Notes: generated by a model not told the origin, from the sequence alone. A stretch of DNA of 64,000 bases from Ancylobacter mangrovi (GCF_024752355.1 NZ_JANTHZ010000001.1:310001-374000); one strand, 5' to 3'; counted from the stretch's first letter, positions 8,164-16,752 are shown. Numbers and translations: made by a program.

Positions 8164-8981
8164 ATGAGGCAAGGCTGGGTAGTGCGCGCTGAGCGCGGCG
8201 GGCGGCTCTATGACGCGTTCAAGGACAATTCCGTCATCGCCATAGGTTGGCGTGAGATCGGTCCGCTAACGGAGCTGAAGACGCGTGCGAAGATCGCCGC
8301 TCGAGTGACCACCACCTGGCCGGAATGGAAGCCGCAAGCCGTGGCCATGTCGGCCGGCCAGCTTCACCGCTTCCGCAGCGAGATGAAGATCGGCGATCCT
8401 ATCGTCACCTACGACCCGGGCCGCCGCGTCTATCTCGTCGGCGAGATCGCCGGCGACTATCGCTGGGATTCGAGCATCGAGATCGGCTATCCGAATGTCC
8501 GATCTGTGGCATGGCAGGGCGAAGTCTCCCGCGATCTCCTCTCCGTGCGCAGCCGCAACAGCCTTGGCGCGATCTCGACGCTCTTCCAGCTGTCGGCCGA
8601 CGTGATCGAGGATCTCCTCCGGGCACTCAAGTCGCACCAGCCGGCGAAAGTCGACCTCGCCGCCTCCGTCGAGATCGCGGAGGAGGACGTATTCAAGAAC
8701 ATCCAGGAGAAGGCGATCGAATTCACAAAGGACCGTGTCCATGCGCTGGACTGGTCCGACCTGCAGGAGCTTGTCGCCGGCCTGCTTCGCGCCATGGGCT
8801 ACAAGACGCGCGTGTCCCCGGCCGGCCCTGATCGGGGCAAGGACATCGTCGCCTCGCCTGACGGTTTCGGGTTTGAGGCGCCGCGCATCGTCGTCGAGGT
8901 CAAGCGCCGGAAGGAAGCCATCGGCTCGATATCGAGACCCAACAGCTTCTGCCGCTGAAGCGCATCTACTGGCCCGCGTGA
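8164..8981 (+). pseudogene. Mrr-type restriction endonuclease, decayed (internal out-of-frame deletion)
   Basis: The open frame starts at 8164 or at an in-frame ATG at 8137. It begins with a PUA/EVE-like region (QGWVVRAERGGRLYDAF, VIAIGWREIG, RRVYLVGEIAGDYRW), followed by an Mrr catalytic domain (DWSDLQELVAGLLRAMGY, GPDRGKDIVASPDG, IVVEVKRRK). D and E-x-K of the nuclease core are present. Right after the EVK strand the frame ends in a foreign tail (IGSISRPNSFCR, stop 8956-8958). In another frame the bases 8925-8981 encode LDIETQQLLPLKRIYWPA-stop, which reads like the normal C-terminus of this family. So the segment carrying the rest of the nuclease domain has been deleted and the junction is out of frame. 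DNA cleavage activity is very unlikely. Confidence 0.75.
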
Positions 8982-9058
8982 CTCTGGACCCGAAAACCAC
9001 TGAAAGATGAGATCTTTTGGTGGCTACCAGCGACCTCCCCAAAGCAACACGGCCGACA

Positions 9059-9403
9059 CTACCCCCCGATCATTGCCGCGATGCGCAGGCAGCACTCCAG
9101 CACCTGAAGGCCGGCGATCGTCGCGATGCCGAGGCCGACGAACAGCATCGTCCGCTGCCGCCCGGCGACATCGTCGCGCTCTTCATGTCCGGCGAGCGGG
9201 ATGCTGAAGCCGCGATAGAGGAACAGTCCCGCCATCGGCGCGAGGATGAGGGTCAGGGCCAGTTCGATCGCGTCCGCCGCAGAGGTGCCGGCGCGTCCCA
9301 GCAGGGCCGTCACCAGCAGGGCGAGGAAGCCGGTTCGCGACCAGGAAAGCGCGGTGCGCTCGGGCTGGAGGCCGCGATCCTTCAATTCGCCATCTCCCGC
9401 CAT
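9059..9403 (-). CDS. DUF202 membrane protein
   Basis: 114 residues from the ATG at 9403; an in-frame ATG at 9430 would overlap the upstream gene. It has the DUF202 signature DRGLQPERTALSWSRTGFLAL near the N-terminus, where the conserved ER-T-L-W-R run precedes the first membrane helix. Two further helices follow (IELALTLILAPMAGLFL and MLFVGLGIATIAGLQVL). It is the second gene of a DUF202 pair, just downstream of a longer YidH-type member with a 5-bp gap. Such pairs are common; their role at the inner membrane is unknown. Confidence 0.82.
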   Translation of the reverse strand: MAGDGELKDRGLQPERTALSWSRTGFLALLVTALLGRAGTSAADAIELALTLILAPMAGLFLYRGFSIPLAGHEERDDVAGRQRTMLFVGLGIATIAGLQVLECCLRIAAMIGG

Positions 9404-9408
9404 GGATT

Positions 9409-9753
9409 TCAGCTCGTGATCACGAGCCACGCCAGCGCGATCGCAAGCAATGCCGTGATCGTGGCGAGGATGGGCAGCAGCAGGCTGCGCGGGAGATCGG
9501 CCTCGTGCCGCATCGCGTTCTCGGCGCGGGCCCAGCGCGCATAGGCCACCGCGCCGAGCGCCCCGCCGACGCAGAACAGCACCAGCGCCAGCGACAGCCG
9601 CGTCAGCGGCGAGCCGAGATGCGAGGCGAACTGGTCGACGCCGACCGCGCCGGCGATGAGGGCGAGCGCCGTGCGTATCCAGGCGAGGAAGGTCCGCTCA
9701 TTGGCAAGGGAAAACCGGTAGTCGGGCCGGGTGCCCGTCTGCCACCATTTCAT
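9409..9753 (-). CDS. YidH-like DUF202 membrane protein
   Basis: 114 residues. The ATG at 9753 has AGGTGA six bases upstream; an in-frame TTG at 9759 is less likely. The conserved segment FSLANERTFLAWIRTALALIAG marks the YidH/DUF202 family. Three membrane helices are visible (AWIRTALALIAGAVGV, LSLALVLFCVGGALGAVAY and LLPILATITALLAIALAWLVI). It is followed directly by the second DUF202 gene, and the two are probably co-transcribed. Function unknown. Confidence 0.87.
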   Translation of the reverse strand: MKWWQTGTRPDYRFSLANERTFLAWIRTALALIAGAVGVDQFASHLGSPLTRLSLALVLFCVGGALGAVAYARWARAENAMRHEADLPRSLLLPILATITALLAIALAWLVITS

Positions 9754-9896
9754 TCGCAATCACCTGTTCGTTCGTCCGGCCGGCTTTGAGGGACCGCCCG
9801 GACACTCCGCGTGCTCCTCGCGCCCGCGCGCCGCGCCGGCGAGGCGCGTCGATCCGCCCCTCGCCGGCTCACATCCGCCGGTCGGCTAGCGCCCCG

Positions 9897-10313
9897 CTAG
9901 GGGCGGTCGAGCAGGATGACCTGCCCTTCGCTCGGCCGAACCCGGATCCGCTCGCCGTTGCGGATCAGCTGAGTGACGTCGCCGTCTTCGAAGCGGTCGA
10001 CCAGCGACAGCGCGGCGAGCGCGGCCCCCTGGGCGAGGATCGGATTGACGCGGTTGAACACGAACGCCGCCGGCTTGACGTCGCGCGAGGCCATCTCGTT
10101 CAGCATCCAAGCCGAGGCCACGCCGCCCTTCACGTTGTTCAGCACCAGGATCCGCTCGCGGTAGTCCTGGCCGAAGAGCTTGTGCGCCGGGCGCGAGAAC
10201 ACGCCCTTGATGCGGTCGAGATCGTAGCGCGCGCTGAAATCGTCGGAAGCGACGAGGGCGATGCCCTCGACATCCGGCCCGATGCCGGGGTGGCAGAGGA
10301 GTGTCTGGGCCAT
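9897..10313 (-). CDS. Aconitase X small (swivel, DUF126) subunit
   Basis: 138 residues. It corresponds to the domain-4-like swivel of aconitase, with the expected early segment GIGPDVEGIALVASDDFSARYD and the glycine-rich KGGVASAWMLNEMA, which resembles the substrate-facing loop of aconitase family swivel domains. Its ATG overlaps the TGA of the large subunit by one base (TGATG), so translation is coupled and the two form one enzyme. It is the last gene of the sulfatase/TRAP/AcnX operon. Bacterial aconitase X enzymes characterised so far include cis-3-hydroxy-L-proline dehydratases; the substrate here is not known. Confidence 0.88.
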   Translation of the reverse strand: MAQTLLCHPGIGPDVEGIALVASDDFSARYDLDRIKGVFSRPAHKLFGQDYRERILVLNNVKGGVASAWMLNEMASRDVKPAAFVFNRVNPILAQGAALAALSLVDRFEDGDVTQLIRNGERIRVRPSEGQVILLDRP

Positions 10314-11557
10314 CACAGCACCTTTCCGGCGACGGCGCTGTCGACGCAGCGCTCCATGGTGGCGAGCGTCGGCTTGTAGCCGTAGCCGCCGATGATGTTG
10401 ACGAGCTTGGCGGAGTTCGACATGAGGCGGCTCCAGCCGTTGGCCTCGGCCATCTCGCGCGCATAGCTCTGGTAGAAGCACACGCCCGAGAGGACGATCC
10501 CGCCCGCCCCCTCGATCCGGCGGGTGAGGCCCATCCGGTCGGCGGCGAACTTGATCTCGGGCGAGGTGGCGGCGATCAGAGTGGTGCCGGCATGGACCTG
10601 CCGGCCATCCAGCAGGTTTGCCACCTTCTCGAGCTCGATCAGCGAAAGCTGCGGCGCCGAGAAGACCACCACGTCGACCTTGTCGCCGCGCGCCGCATAG
10701 CCCTCATAGACGCTGGCGATGTCCTCCGACGTGATCGTCGAGGCGGGTGGCGGCGGGCCGTCGAACGCGTCGGCCAGCGTCGGGGCGTCGGGGGTGATGC
10801 CGGGCATGTGGAACATGGCCACCGAGCCGAAGCTCGCCAGCGCCGCGCCGAAATGCTTCAGGTCGTCCGAGGACGGGGCGCTCTCGATGCCGGTGATCAC
10901 CGGCACCGACCAGTAGCTGCCCGAGCGCTTGCCGACCACCGCGCCGAGCGCGCCCCATTCGCTGAAGTCCTTCGGCTGGTGGCGCAGCTCGAACAGCTTG
11001 GTGCCGAGCCGGTTCCTGTCGAGATGATAGCCGTAGCGCGGCGTGCGCCCGGTCAGGCCGGCGGCGATGGCGGACGGGCCGCCCTCGAAGTTCGAGCGGG
11101 CGCCGAATACGGCGTTGGAATAGATGACCACGCCGGTGTCGCCGAACGCCACGTGCTCGCCCCGCACCGGCGGCAGGATGGTCTGGTAGTTGATGCACGT
11201 ATTGGTCATCAGCACGCCCATGGCTTCGAAGGCGCGGATCGCGCGCTCCTCGAGGCTCGCCATGTCGTCGGTCTGGTGCAGCCGCTTGTAGGCCGCGAAG
11301 TCGACGCCGCGCGGGTCGGTGATGGTGGGAATGCGCACGCGCCGCTCGGATTCCGGCATCGCCGCGATGTCGGAGAGCCAGCGCACCCCGGCCTCGCCCA
11401 GGCTCTCCGGGTCGGCCATGACGTGGGCCTGGTCGACCGGGACCATGTCCTCGGCATCGAAAAACTTGCCGACTTCGATCTGGTGGCGGATCGCCCACTG
11501 GCGGGCACGGCCGCCCTCGCCTGCAAGCAGGGCGCGTTCTTCTTCGTTGAGCTTCAT
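10313..11557 (-). CDS. Aconitase X large (catalytic, DUF521) subunit
   Basis: 414 residues. It starts MKLNEEERALLAGEGG, a typical beginning for AcnX catalytic subunits. Conserved parts include TNTCINYQTILPPVRGEH (cluster-ligand region), SNAVFGARSNFEGGPSAIAAGLTGRTPRYG, and the C-terminal SGVCFYQSYAREMAEANGW...SNSAKLVNIIGGYGY. Family members are Fe-S hydro-lyases acting on small hydroxy acids, including 3-hydroxyproline and mevalonate 5-phosphate. Its ATG overlaps the TGA of the TRAP permease (ATGA) and its stop overlaps the small subunit start, so the three are translationally coupled. An upstream in-frame extension is only read-through over the permease gene. Confidence 0.9.
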   Translation of the reverse strand: MKLNEEERALLAGEGGRARQWAIRHQIEVGKFFDAEDMVPVDQAHVMADPESLGEAGVRWLSDIAAMPESERRVRIPTITDPRGVDFAAYKRLHQTDDMASLEERAIRAFEAMGVLMTNTCINYQTILPPVRGEHVAFGDTGVVIYSNAVFGARSNFEGGPSAIAAGLTGRTPRYGYHLDRNRLGTKLFELRHQPKDFSEWGALGAVVGKRSGSYWSVPVITGIESAPSSDDLKHFGAALASFGSVAMFHMPGITPDAPTLADAFDGPPPPASTITSEDIASVYEGYAARGDKVDVVVFSAPQLSLIELEKVANLLDGRQVHAGTTLIAATSPEIKFAADRMGLTRRIEGAGGIVLSGVCFYQSYAREMAEANGWSRLMSNSAKLVNIIGGYGYKPTLATMERCVDSAVAGKVL

Positions 11558-12831
11558 TTCATCTGTCCTGGAAGCCAGAGGATTATCTGGGGCAAAAAGA
11601 AAATCAGGTAGAGAAAGGCGATCTGGATGCCGATGAAGGGCAGCACCCCGCGCGCGAGCCTTTCCAGCGGAATCCGGCTGATGCCGTGGATGGTGAAGAG
11701 GTTGATGCCGACCGGCGGCGAGATCTGCGCGATCTCCATCGCCATGATGGCGAAGATGCCGAAGGTCAGCGGGTCCATGCCGATCGTCGCCGCGACCGGA
11801 AAGAAGATCGGCACCGAGATCAGCAGCATGGCTGCGGATTCGAGGAACATGCCGAGCAGCAGGTAGACGAGGACGATCAGCGTGATCGTCACCAGCGAGC
11901 CGCCCGGAACCTGGGTGATGCTCTGGGCGATGATCTGCGGCACCTGCTCGTAGGTCAGGTAGTGGGCGAAATACTGCCCGAACACGATCAGCATCATCAG
12001 CATGACCGTGGTGCGGGTCGCGGCCAGCACCGCGGCCACCAGCTTTCCGACGTCGAGGCGCCGCTGCAGCAGGCCGAGCCCGACGACATAAACCACCGCC
12101 AGCGCGCCCACCTCGGTCGGCGTGAACAGGCCGAGATAGATGGCGCCGATGATGACCGGCGGCAGCAGCAGCACGCCGATGCTGCCCCTCAGCAGCGGCC
12201 AGCGTTCGCTGCCGTCGCCCGCGGCGGCGACCACCTCCGGCCGCGACCACAGCGCATAGCCGGTGAAGGCGGCCATCATCAGGATGCCCGGCACGATGCC
12301 GGCGATGAAGAGCTGGCCGATCGAGGTGTCGGTGATGATGCCGTAGAGGATGAGGGGAATGGAGGGCGGGATCAGGATGCCGAGCGTGCCGCCCGCGGCG
12401 ACGAAGCCGCCCGCCCTCGCCTCGCCATAGCCCTGCTCGCGCAGCGCCGGCACGGCGACGAGGCCGACCGTGGCGGCGGTGGCGATGGAGGAGCCGCAGA
12501 TGGCCGCGAAGATGCCGCAGGCCATGATGGTGGCGATGCCGGTGGCGTTGCGCAGCCGGCCGGCGAAGGCGTTGACCACCGCGAAGAGATCGCGGCCCGC
12601 GCCGCTCTGCTGCATCACCGTCCCGGTCAGGATGAACAGGGGGATGGCGATGAGCTCGTAGACGTGGGTGGCCTGCCAGACCGTCTCGGTGAAGCCGTAG
12701 AGCGCCCCGTCGAGACCCTTGGACAGCACGAAGCCGAGGAAGCCCGCCACGGCCATGGCCACGAAGACCGGCAGGCTGGCGACCATGAGCAGCAGGAAGA
12801 GGAGTGTGATGGCGATTCCGCTTGTCATCAT
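11554..12831 (-). CDS. TRAP transporter large permease (DctM-like)
   Basis: 425 residues with about twelve hydrophobic segments. DctM hallmarks include VFVAMAVAGFLGFVL, IPLFILTGTVMQQSG, CGSSIATAATVGLVAVPAL, GGTLGILIPPSIPLILYG and the C-terminal AQISPPVGINLFTIHGI. It carries out Na+-coupled import together with the small permease and the periplasmic receptor. It starts with two tandem ATG codons, the first overlapping the TGA of the small permease by one base. Its own TGA overlaps the start of aconitase X. The tight coupling implies that the imported solute, or its desulfated product, is the aconitase X substrate. Confidence 0.92.
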   Translation of the reverse strand: MMTSGIAITLLFLLLMVASLPVFVAMAVAGFLGFVLSKGLDGALYGFTETVWQATHVYELIAIPLFILTGTVMQQSGAGRDLFAVVNAFAGRLRNATGIATIMACGIFAAICGSSIATAATVGLVAVPALREQGYGEARAGGFVAAGGTLGILIPPSIPLILYGIITDTSIGQLFIAGIVPGILMMAAFTGYALWSRPEVVAAAGDGSERWPLLRGSIGVLLLPPVIIGAIYLGLFTPTEVGALAVVYVVGLGLLQRRLDVGKLVAAVLAATRTTVMLMMLIVFGQYFAHYLTYEQVPQIIAQSITQVPGGSLVTITLIVLVYLLLGMFLESAAMLLISVPIFFPVAATIGMDPLTFGIFAIMAMEIAQISPPVGINLFTIHGISRIPLERLARGVLPFIGIQIAFLYLIFFLPQIILWLPGQMK

Positions 12832-13316
12832 CAGCCCTCGAGCACGTCGGGATAGTCGTCGAGGAGGAGGCGGCGCAGCGCCTCCACCGCCAGCGACAGC
12901 CCGCCCAGCGGCATCGCGAGCTGGGGGATCCACAGCGGCGCGTCGAACAGCGTGCCGGAGGTGAAGCCCATCTCGTAGTTCTCGGCGACGTAGCCCGCCG
13001 ACAGCCACGCCATCGCAAGCGCGAACAGGAAGGTGACGAGGAAGGCGAAGCGGTCCGCCCAGTGCCGCACCTTCGGACCCGCCATGTCGACGAACATCAT
13101 CATGCGGAAATGGGAGCCGCAGCGAAGCGCATAGGCATTGCCCAGGAACGCCGCGGCGATCATCAGGTAGAGCGAGACGTCGAAGACCCACACGCTCGGA
13201 TGGCGCAGCGACCGGCTGATCGCGTCATAGGCGACCGGCACTGCGAGGATGGCGACGATCGTGGCGCTCGCCGTCGTCAAGACGCGCGCAACGATATCGA
13301 GTAGTCGGCTGATCAT
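12831..13316 (-). CDS. TRAP transporter small permease (DctQ-like)
   Basis: 161 residues with four membrane helices. The DctQ core is visible: a first helix ATIVAILAVPVAYDAISR, then WVFDVSLYLMIAAAFLGNAYALRCGSHFRMMMF, in which the buried polar residues and the HFRMM-like segment match the HVRVD-type motif of the family. It forms the membrane complex with the downstream DctM-like protein. The gene lies 33 bp after the receptor gene and overlaps the large permease start. Confidence 0.87.
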   Translation of the reverse strand: MISRLLDIVARVLTTASATIVAILAVPVAYDAISRSLRHPSVWVFDVSLYLMIAAAFLGNAYALRCGSHFRMMMFVDMAGPKVRHWADRFAFLVTFLFALAMAWLSAGYVAENYEMGFTSGTLFDAPLWIPQLAMPLGGLSLAVEALRRLLLDDYPDVLEG

Positions 13317-13349
13317 CGGTCCAGCTCCACCTCTTCGGATTTGCCGGGA

Positions 13350-14348
13350 TCAGTGAACGGAGGTGACGAGAGACACCGTGTCCGCCGGGAACTCGCCCTT
13401 GATCTTCTCGCGATAGTCCTTGAGCGCCGCCTCCCAGGCGGCCCGCTCCGGCGTGCCGGGCTTCAGCTCGGAAACCTCGAGGCCGTGCTTGCGGGTATCG
13501 TCGAGATAGCGCTGGTAGCTCTCGGCCAGTTCCTTGTTGGTGACGTCGAGCGCGACCTGGGTGGATTCCAGCACCGCCTTCTTGACGTCGTCCGGCAGGC
13601 GCTCGAAGGAGCGGCGGTTCATCACATAGCCGTTGATCAGCGCGCCGAGCACGCCGCCGGTGCCGAGCGCGTACTGCGTGACCTCGTAGTGCTTGAGGCC
13701 ATAGGCGCCCTGCAGGCCGCCGAGCGCGCCGTCGATCGCGCCGCGCTGGAGCGCGGAATAGACGTCGGCGACGCCCATGGTCACGGGCGCGGCGCCGAGC
13801 GCCTGCAGGCTCTGCGAGGCACCCTTCGAATAGGCGCGCAGCGTGTGGCCTTTCAGGGAAGCGGGATCGCGGGCGTCGAACTTGGAGAACAGCGCCGGAG
13901 CGCCGATGTCGAACAGCGACAGCAGCTTGGTGTTCTGCTTGGCGAGCAGCTGCTCGAAATGCTGGAACAGCGGCTTGCCGGGCTGCAGCTCGGCCTGCGC
14001 CTGGTCCATGGTCAGCGTCCAGAGCGGGCTCGCCGTGATGGCGACCTGCGGGACGCGGCCGACCCAGTTGTCGAGCGTGGTGAGCGAGATGTCCACCTGG
14101 CCGCCGGGAATGGCGCTCGGCACGAAGGCCTGCTTCACCATCGTGTCGTCCGGAAAGTACTTCCATTCGACCTTGCCGTTGGTGCGCTTGACGACCTCGT
14201 CCATGAACACCTTGGCGTAGGTCTTCACCTGCGGGTGCGAGGACGCGCCCCAGGTGGCGAGGCTGAGCGTGATCTTGTCCTGCGCGAGCGCAGGCGTGAC
14301 GAAGAGCGTCGCCGCGAGTGCGACGGCGAGCTTGACGGTCGATTTCAT
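13350..14348 (-). CDS. TRAP transporter periplasmic solute receptor (DctP-like)
   Basis: 332 residues. Residues 1-22 form a signal peptide ending in PALAQ. The mature protein has the DctP pattern: LSLATWGASSHPQVKTY near the N-terminus, FVPSAIPGGQVDISLT, and the conserved LRAYSKGASQSLQALGAAPVTM...VYSALQRGAIDG block. That block holds the arginine used to bind substrate carboxylates in many family members. The expected ligand is therefore a carboxylate, possibly also sulfated given the cytoplasmic sulfatase encoded just upstream. It is followed by the two permeases. Confidence 0.92.
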   Translation of the reverse strand: MKSTVKLAVALAATLFVTPALAQDKITLSLATWGASSHPQVKTYAKVFMDEVVKRTNGKVEWKYFPDDTMVKQAFVPSAIPGGQVDISLTTLDNWVGRVPQVAITASPLWTLTMDQAQAELQPGKPLFQHFEQLLAKQNTKLLSLFDIGAPALFSKFDARDPASLKGHTLRAYSKGASQSLQALGAAPVTMGVADVYSALQRGAIDGALGGLQGAYGLKHYEVTQYALGTGGVLGALINGYVMNRRSFERLPDDVKKAVLESTQVALDVTNKELAESYQRYLDDTRKHGLEVSELKPGTPERAAWEAALKDYREKIKGEFPADTVSLVTSVH

Positions 14349-14391
14349 TGATTTTCCTCCCGGATCTGAAATGCCCCTCTTCGTGGGGGCC

Positions 14392-15846
14392 TCACAGGTT
14401 GAAGTCTGGCGAGAACCCTGGCGGTGGCGAAAAGCCGAGATCTCCCCGTGCGATGACGGCCTCGCGTCCGCCGGCGAGGCGGAGCTGCTCGCGTTGGCGC
14501 GCCTTGGCGCGCCGGTCGGTATCGTCGGGATCGCAGATGGCGTAGAGCTCGGCGCGCAGCCGCGCGAGCACGTGCGAATGGGCGGGGTCGCCCGCGAGGT
14601 CGTTCAGTTCCTGAGGGTCGGCCTCGAGGTCGAACAGCTGCGCGGGATGATCGACGTAGTGGACATATTTGTACCGGCCGTCGCGCAGCATGTAGAAGCC
14701 GGCCTTCGAGCCCATGCCGTGATACTCGGAAAAGGTGACCCGCCCCTCGGGCCGCGCCCTCGCCACCTGCGCGAGATCCTCGCCCGGCCAGTCGGCCGGC
14801 CGGTCCTCGCCGGCCCACGACAGGATGCTCGCCGAGAGGTCGACGAGAGACACCGGCGCCTTCACCCGCTCGCCGGCCCCGAGGCCGGGGCCCGCCGCGA
14901 TCAGCGGCACCGAGACCGCCTCCTCATACATGGTCGACTTGCCCCAGAGGCCGCGCGCGCCGAGATTGTCGCCATGGTCGGACACGTAGACGACGCGGGT
15001 GGTCTCCGACAGGCCGATCGCATCGAGCATTTTCAGCAGCTTGCCGATGTTCTCGTCGAGAAAGCCGACCAGCCCGTAATAACCGGCGAGCGCGCGGCGC
15101 ACGTCGTCGCGCGAGGCGAAATGCTCGTCATAGGCGAAGCATTCGGCATATTCGCGCAGATAGGGATGGGCCGGACGGGCCTCTTCCTCGTAGAGCTTGG
15201 GCCATTCGAGGTTGGGATCGTCGTAGTAGCGGTAATAGTGCTCGGGCGGCGCGGTGAGCGGGAAATGCGGCGCCACGAAAGAGACGAACAGCACCCAGGG
15301 CTTTTCGTGAGGGCGGGCCGCCGCCTCGCGCAGCCAGGTCTGGGCGCGGGCGGCGATGTCGCGGTCGTAGAAGGTGTAGCTCGACTCCCCCGGCCCCGCG
15401 AGCCGGGCCATCTTCCACGAGCCCTTGCGCTTGGGCAGCTCGTCGCGCACCAGGCCGAGAAGGTCGCCCTTCTCTTCGACCACATGCATGGGAATGAGGC
15501 TCTGCGTGAAACCGTAATCGTCGGCGGCACTGCGGAAATGCAGCTTGCCGATCGAGCTCACCTCATGGCCGCCGGCGCGAAGGATGTGATGCCAGCTCGG
15601 CCGCGTGCCGTCATAGGGATCGGCGTTGTCCCAGTGCCCGATGTCGTGGACGTAGCGCCCGCAGGCGAAGGAGGCGCGCGCGGGCACGCAGACCGGGCAG
15701 TTGGTATAGGCGGCCTCGAAGAGCGTTCCCCGGGCCGCGAGCGCGTCGATGTTCGGCGTCGCGACAACCCGGTTACCATAGCACCCGGCGATCGCCTTAT
15801 TGTGCTCGTCCGACATAATGATGAGGACGTTCGAGGCGGCGGGCAT
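14392..15846 (-). CDS. Cytoplasmic formylglycine-type sulfatase (choline-sulfatase-like)
   Basis: 484 residues of the alkaline phosphatase superfamily. The catalytic signature C-x-P-x-R is present as C53-V-P-A-R57, the cysteine being oxidised to formylglycine in active enzymes. Metal-binding residues are seen in MSDEHN (residues 11-16) and in the VVYVSDHGDNLG segment. LWGKSTMYEEAVSVPLI is typical of the choline-sulfatase-like branch. No signal peptide is present, so it should act after import, in keeping with its position as first gene of an operon with a TRAP transporter. The 484-residue length is near normal. Phosphonate monoester hydrolase activity is the main alternative. It is divergent from a GntR regulator. 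Confidence 0.88.
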   Translation of the reverse strand: MPAASNVLIIMSDEHNKAIAGCYGNRVVATPNIDALAARGTLFEAAYTNCPVCVPARASFACGRYVHDIGHWDNADPYDGTRPSWHHILRAGGHEVSSIGKLHFRSAADDYGFTQSLIPMHVVEEKGDLLGLVRDELPKRKGSWKMARLAGPGESSYTFYDRDIAARAQTWLREAAARPHEKPWVLFVSFVAPHFPLTAPPEHYYRYYDDPNLEWPKLYEEEARPAHPYLREYAECFAYDEHFASRDDVRRALAGYYGLVGFLDENIGKLLKMLDAIGLSETTRVVYVSDHGDNLGARGLWGKSTMYEEAVSVPLIAAGPGLGAGERVKAPVSLVDLSASILSWAGEDRPADWPGEDLAQVARARPEGRVTFSEYHGMGSKAGFYMLRDGRYKYVHYVDHPAQLFDLEADPQELNDLAGDPAHSHVLARLRAELYAICDPDDTDRRAKARQREQLRLAGGREAVIARGDLGFSPPPGFSPDFNL

Positions 15847-15875
15847 TGGCGTTCGCTCCTCATTATTCTATTTCT

Positions 15876-15899
15876 AATGCTACAATGCTATATAGCAAT
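15876..15899. promoter_or_regulatory. Candidate GntR operator with palindromic core
   Basis: The 68-bp gap between sulfatase and gntR holds a perfect 12-bp palindrome TGCTATATAGCA (15886-15897). It is preceded by a direct repeat of its half site (AATGCTA at 15876 and again at 15884). The element lies over both expected promoters, so the GntR protein could repress the operon and itself. Binding is inference. Confidence 0.6.
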
Positions 15900-15914
15900 G
15901 CGGACGCCGTGACA

Positions 15915-16709
15915 ATGCCCGTTTCCACCGCCGAACATAGCCTTCCGCTCGAAGCGATCCGCGACCTCGCTCACCGCGACGTCTCGGGAAGGGCCAAATA
16001 TGCTGTGTTCACCGAGTGCCTGCGCACCATGATCCTGGGCGGCAGCCTGCCCGCCGGCGCCCGCCTGCCGACCGAGCGCGAGCTCGCCACGCTGAGCGGG
16101 CTGAGCCTCGGCACGGTGCAGCGCTCGCTGCGCAGCCTGGTGGAGGAAGGCTACCTCACCCGCGCCCCGAAGGTCGGCAGCTTCGTCACCGAGCGCACGC
16201 AGATCCGCCAGCCCTGGCACTGCCGCTTCCTCAGCGACGACGGCAAGACCGTGCTGCCGGTGTCGCCCACCACCCGGCGCCGGCTGGTGACGAACGAGGT
16301 CGGCCCGTGGACAAAGCACCTCGGCCCGGCGGCGGGCGGCTATCTCTATATCGAGCGCAATTTCGATGTGGCCGGTGAGTTCTCGGTCGACAGCCGCTTC
16401 TGGGGCGACGCCAACCGCCTGTCGGCGCTAAGGCTCGGCCATATGGCGCAGCTCGACGGCGAGAACCTGAAGCATCTGATCGCCAGCAAGTGCCACCTTC
16501 CGGTGACCCGCGTCGTCCACAAGCTTCGCTACGCCATCAGGGAGCGCGAGCCGGCGAGCCTCATCCTCACCGCGCTGACATGGAGCCACGGCGCGCCGCT
16601 CTACTATCAGGAGTTCCGGATCCCGCCCAACGGCCGGGAGCTGCTGGTCAGCGACGAGCTCGACCAGCATTTCGGCTTCGGCGGTGAAAACCCGCCGCAT
16701 GAGGGCTGA
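15915..16709 (+). CDS. GntR-family transcriptional regulator
   Basis: 264 residues from the ATG at 15915; upstream in-frame ATGs at 15846 and 15885 would place the start inside the operator or the divergent gene. The N-terminal winged helix-turn-helix shows LPAGARLPTERELATLSGLSLGTVQRSLRSLVEEGYL, the canonical GntR form. The C-terminal half lacks the all-helical FadR pattern and looks more like an alpha/beta UTRA-type ligand domain (YLYIERNF, PLYYQEFRIP). It is divergent from the sulfatase/TRAP/AcnX operon and is its probable ligand-responsive regulator. Confidence 0.87.
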   Translation: MPVSTAEHSLPLEAIRDLAHRDVSGRAKYAVFTECLRTMILGGSLPAGARLPTERELATLSGLSLGTVQRSLRSLVEEGYLTRAPKVGSFVTERTQIRQPWHCRFLSDDGKTVLPVSPTTRRRLVTNEVGPWTKHLGPAAGGYLYIERNFDVAGEFSVDSRFWGDANRLSALRLGHMAQLDGENLKHLIASKCHLPVTRVVHKLRYAIREREPASLILTALTWSHGAPLYYQEFRIPPNGRELLVSDELDQHFGFGGENPPHEG

Positions 16710-16752
16710 GCTGGCGCCCGCGCCCCGCTGAAGGCGCCATCCGCCGGCGGGA

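Noticed and set aside
7712-8981. A tRNA-borne genomic island with attachment repeats
   Set aside because: No integrase and no second copy of the tRNA 3' end were seen. Only the decayed Mrr gene hints at past transfer.
11558-13018. An apparent fusion extending the aconitase X subunit upstream to about 900 residues
   Set aside because: The extension is an out-of-frame reading of the TRAP permease. The ATGA overlap at 11554-11557 shows the true start.
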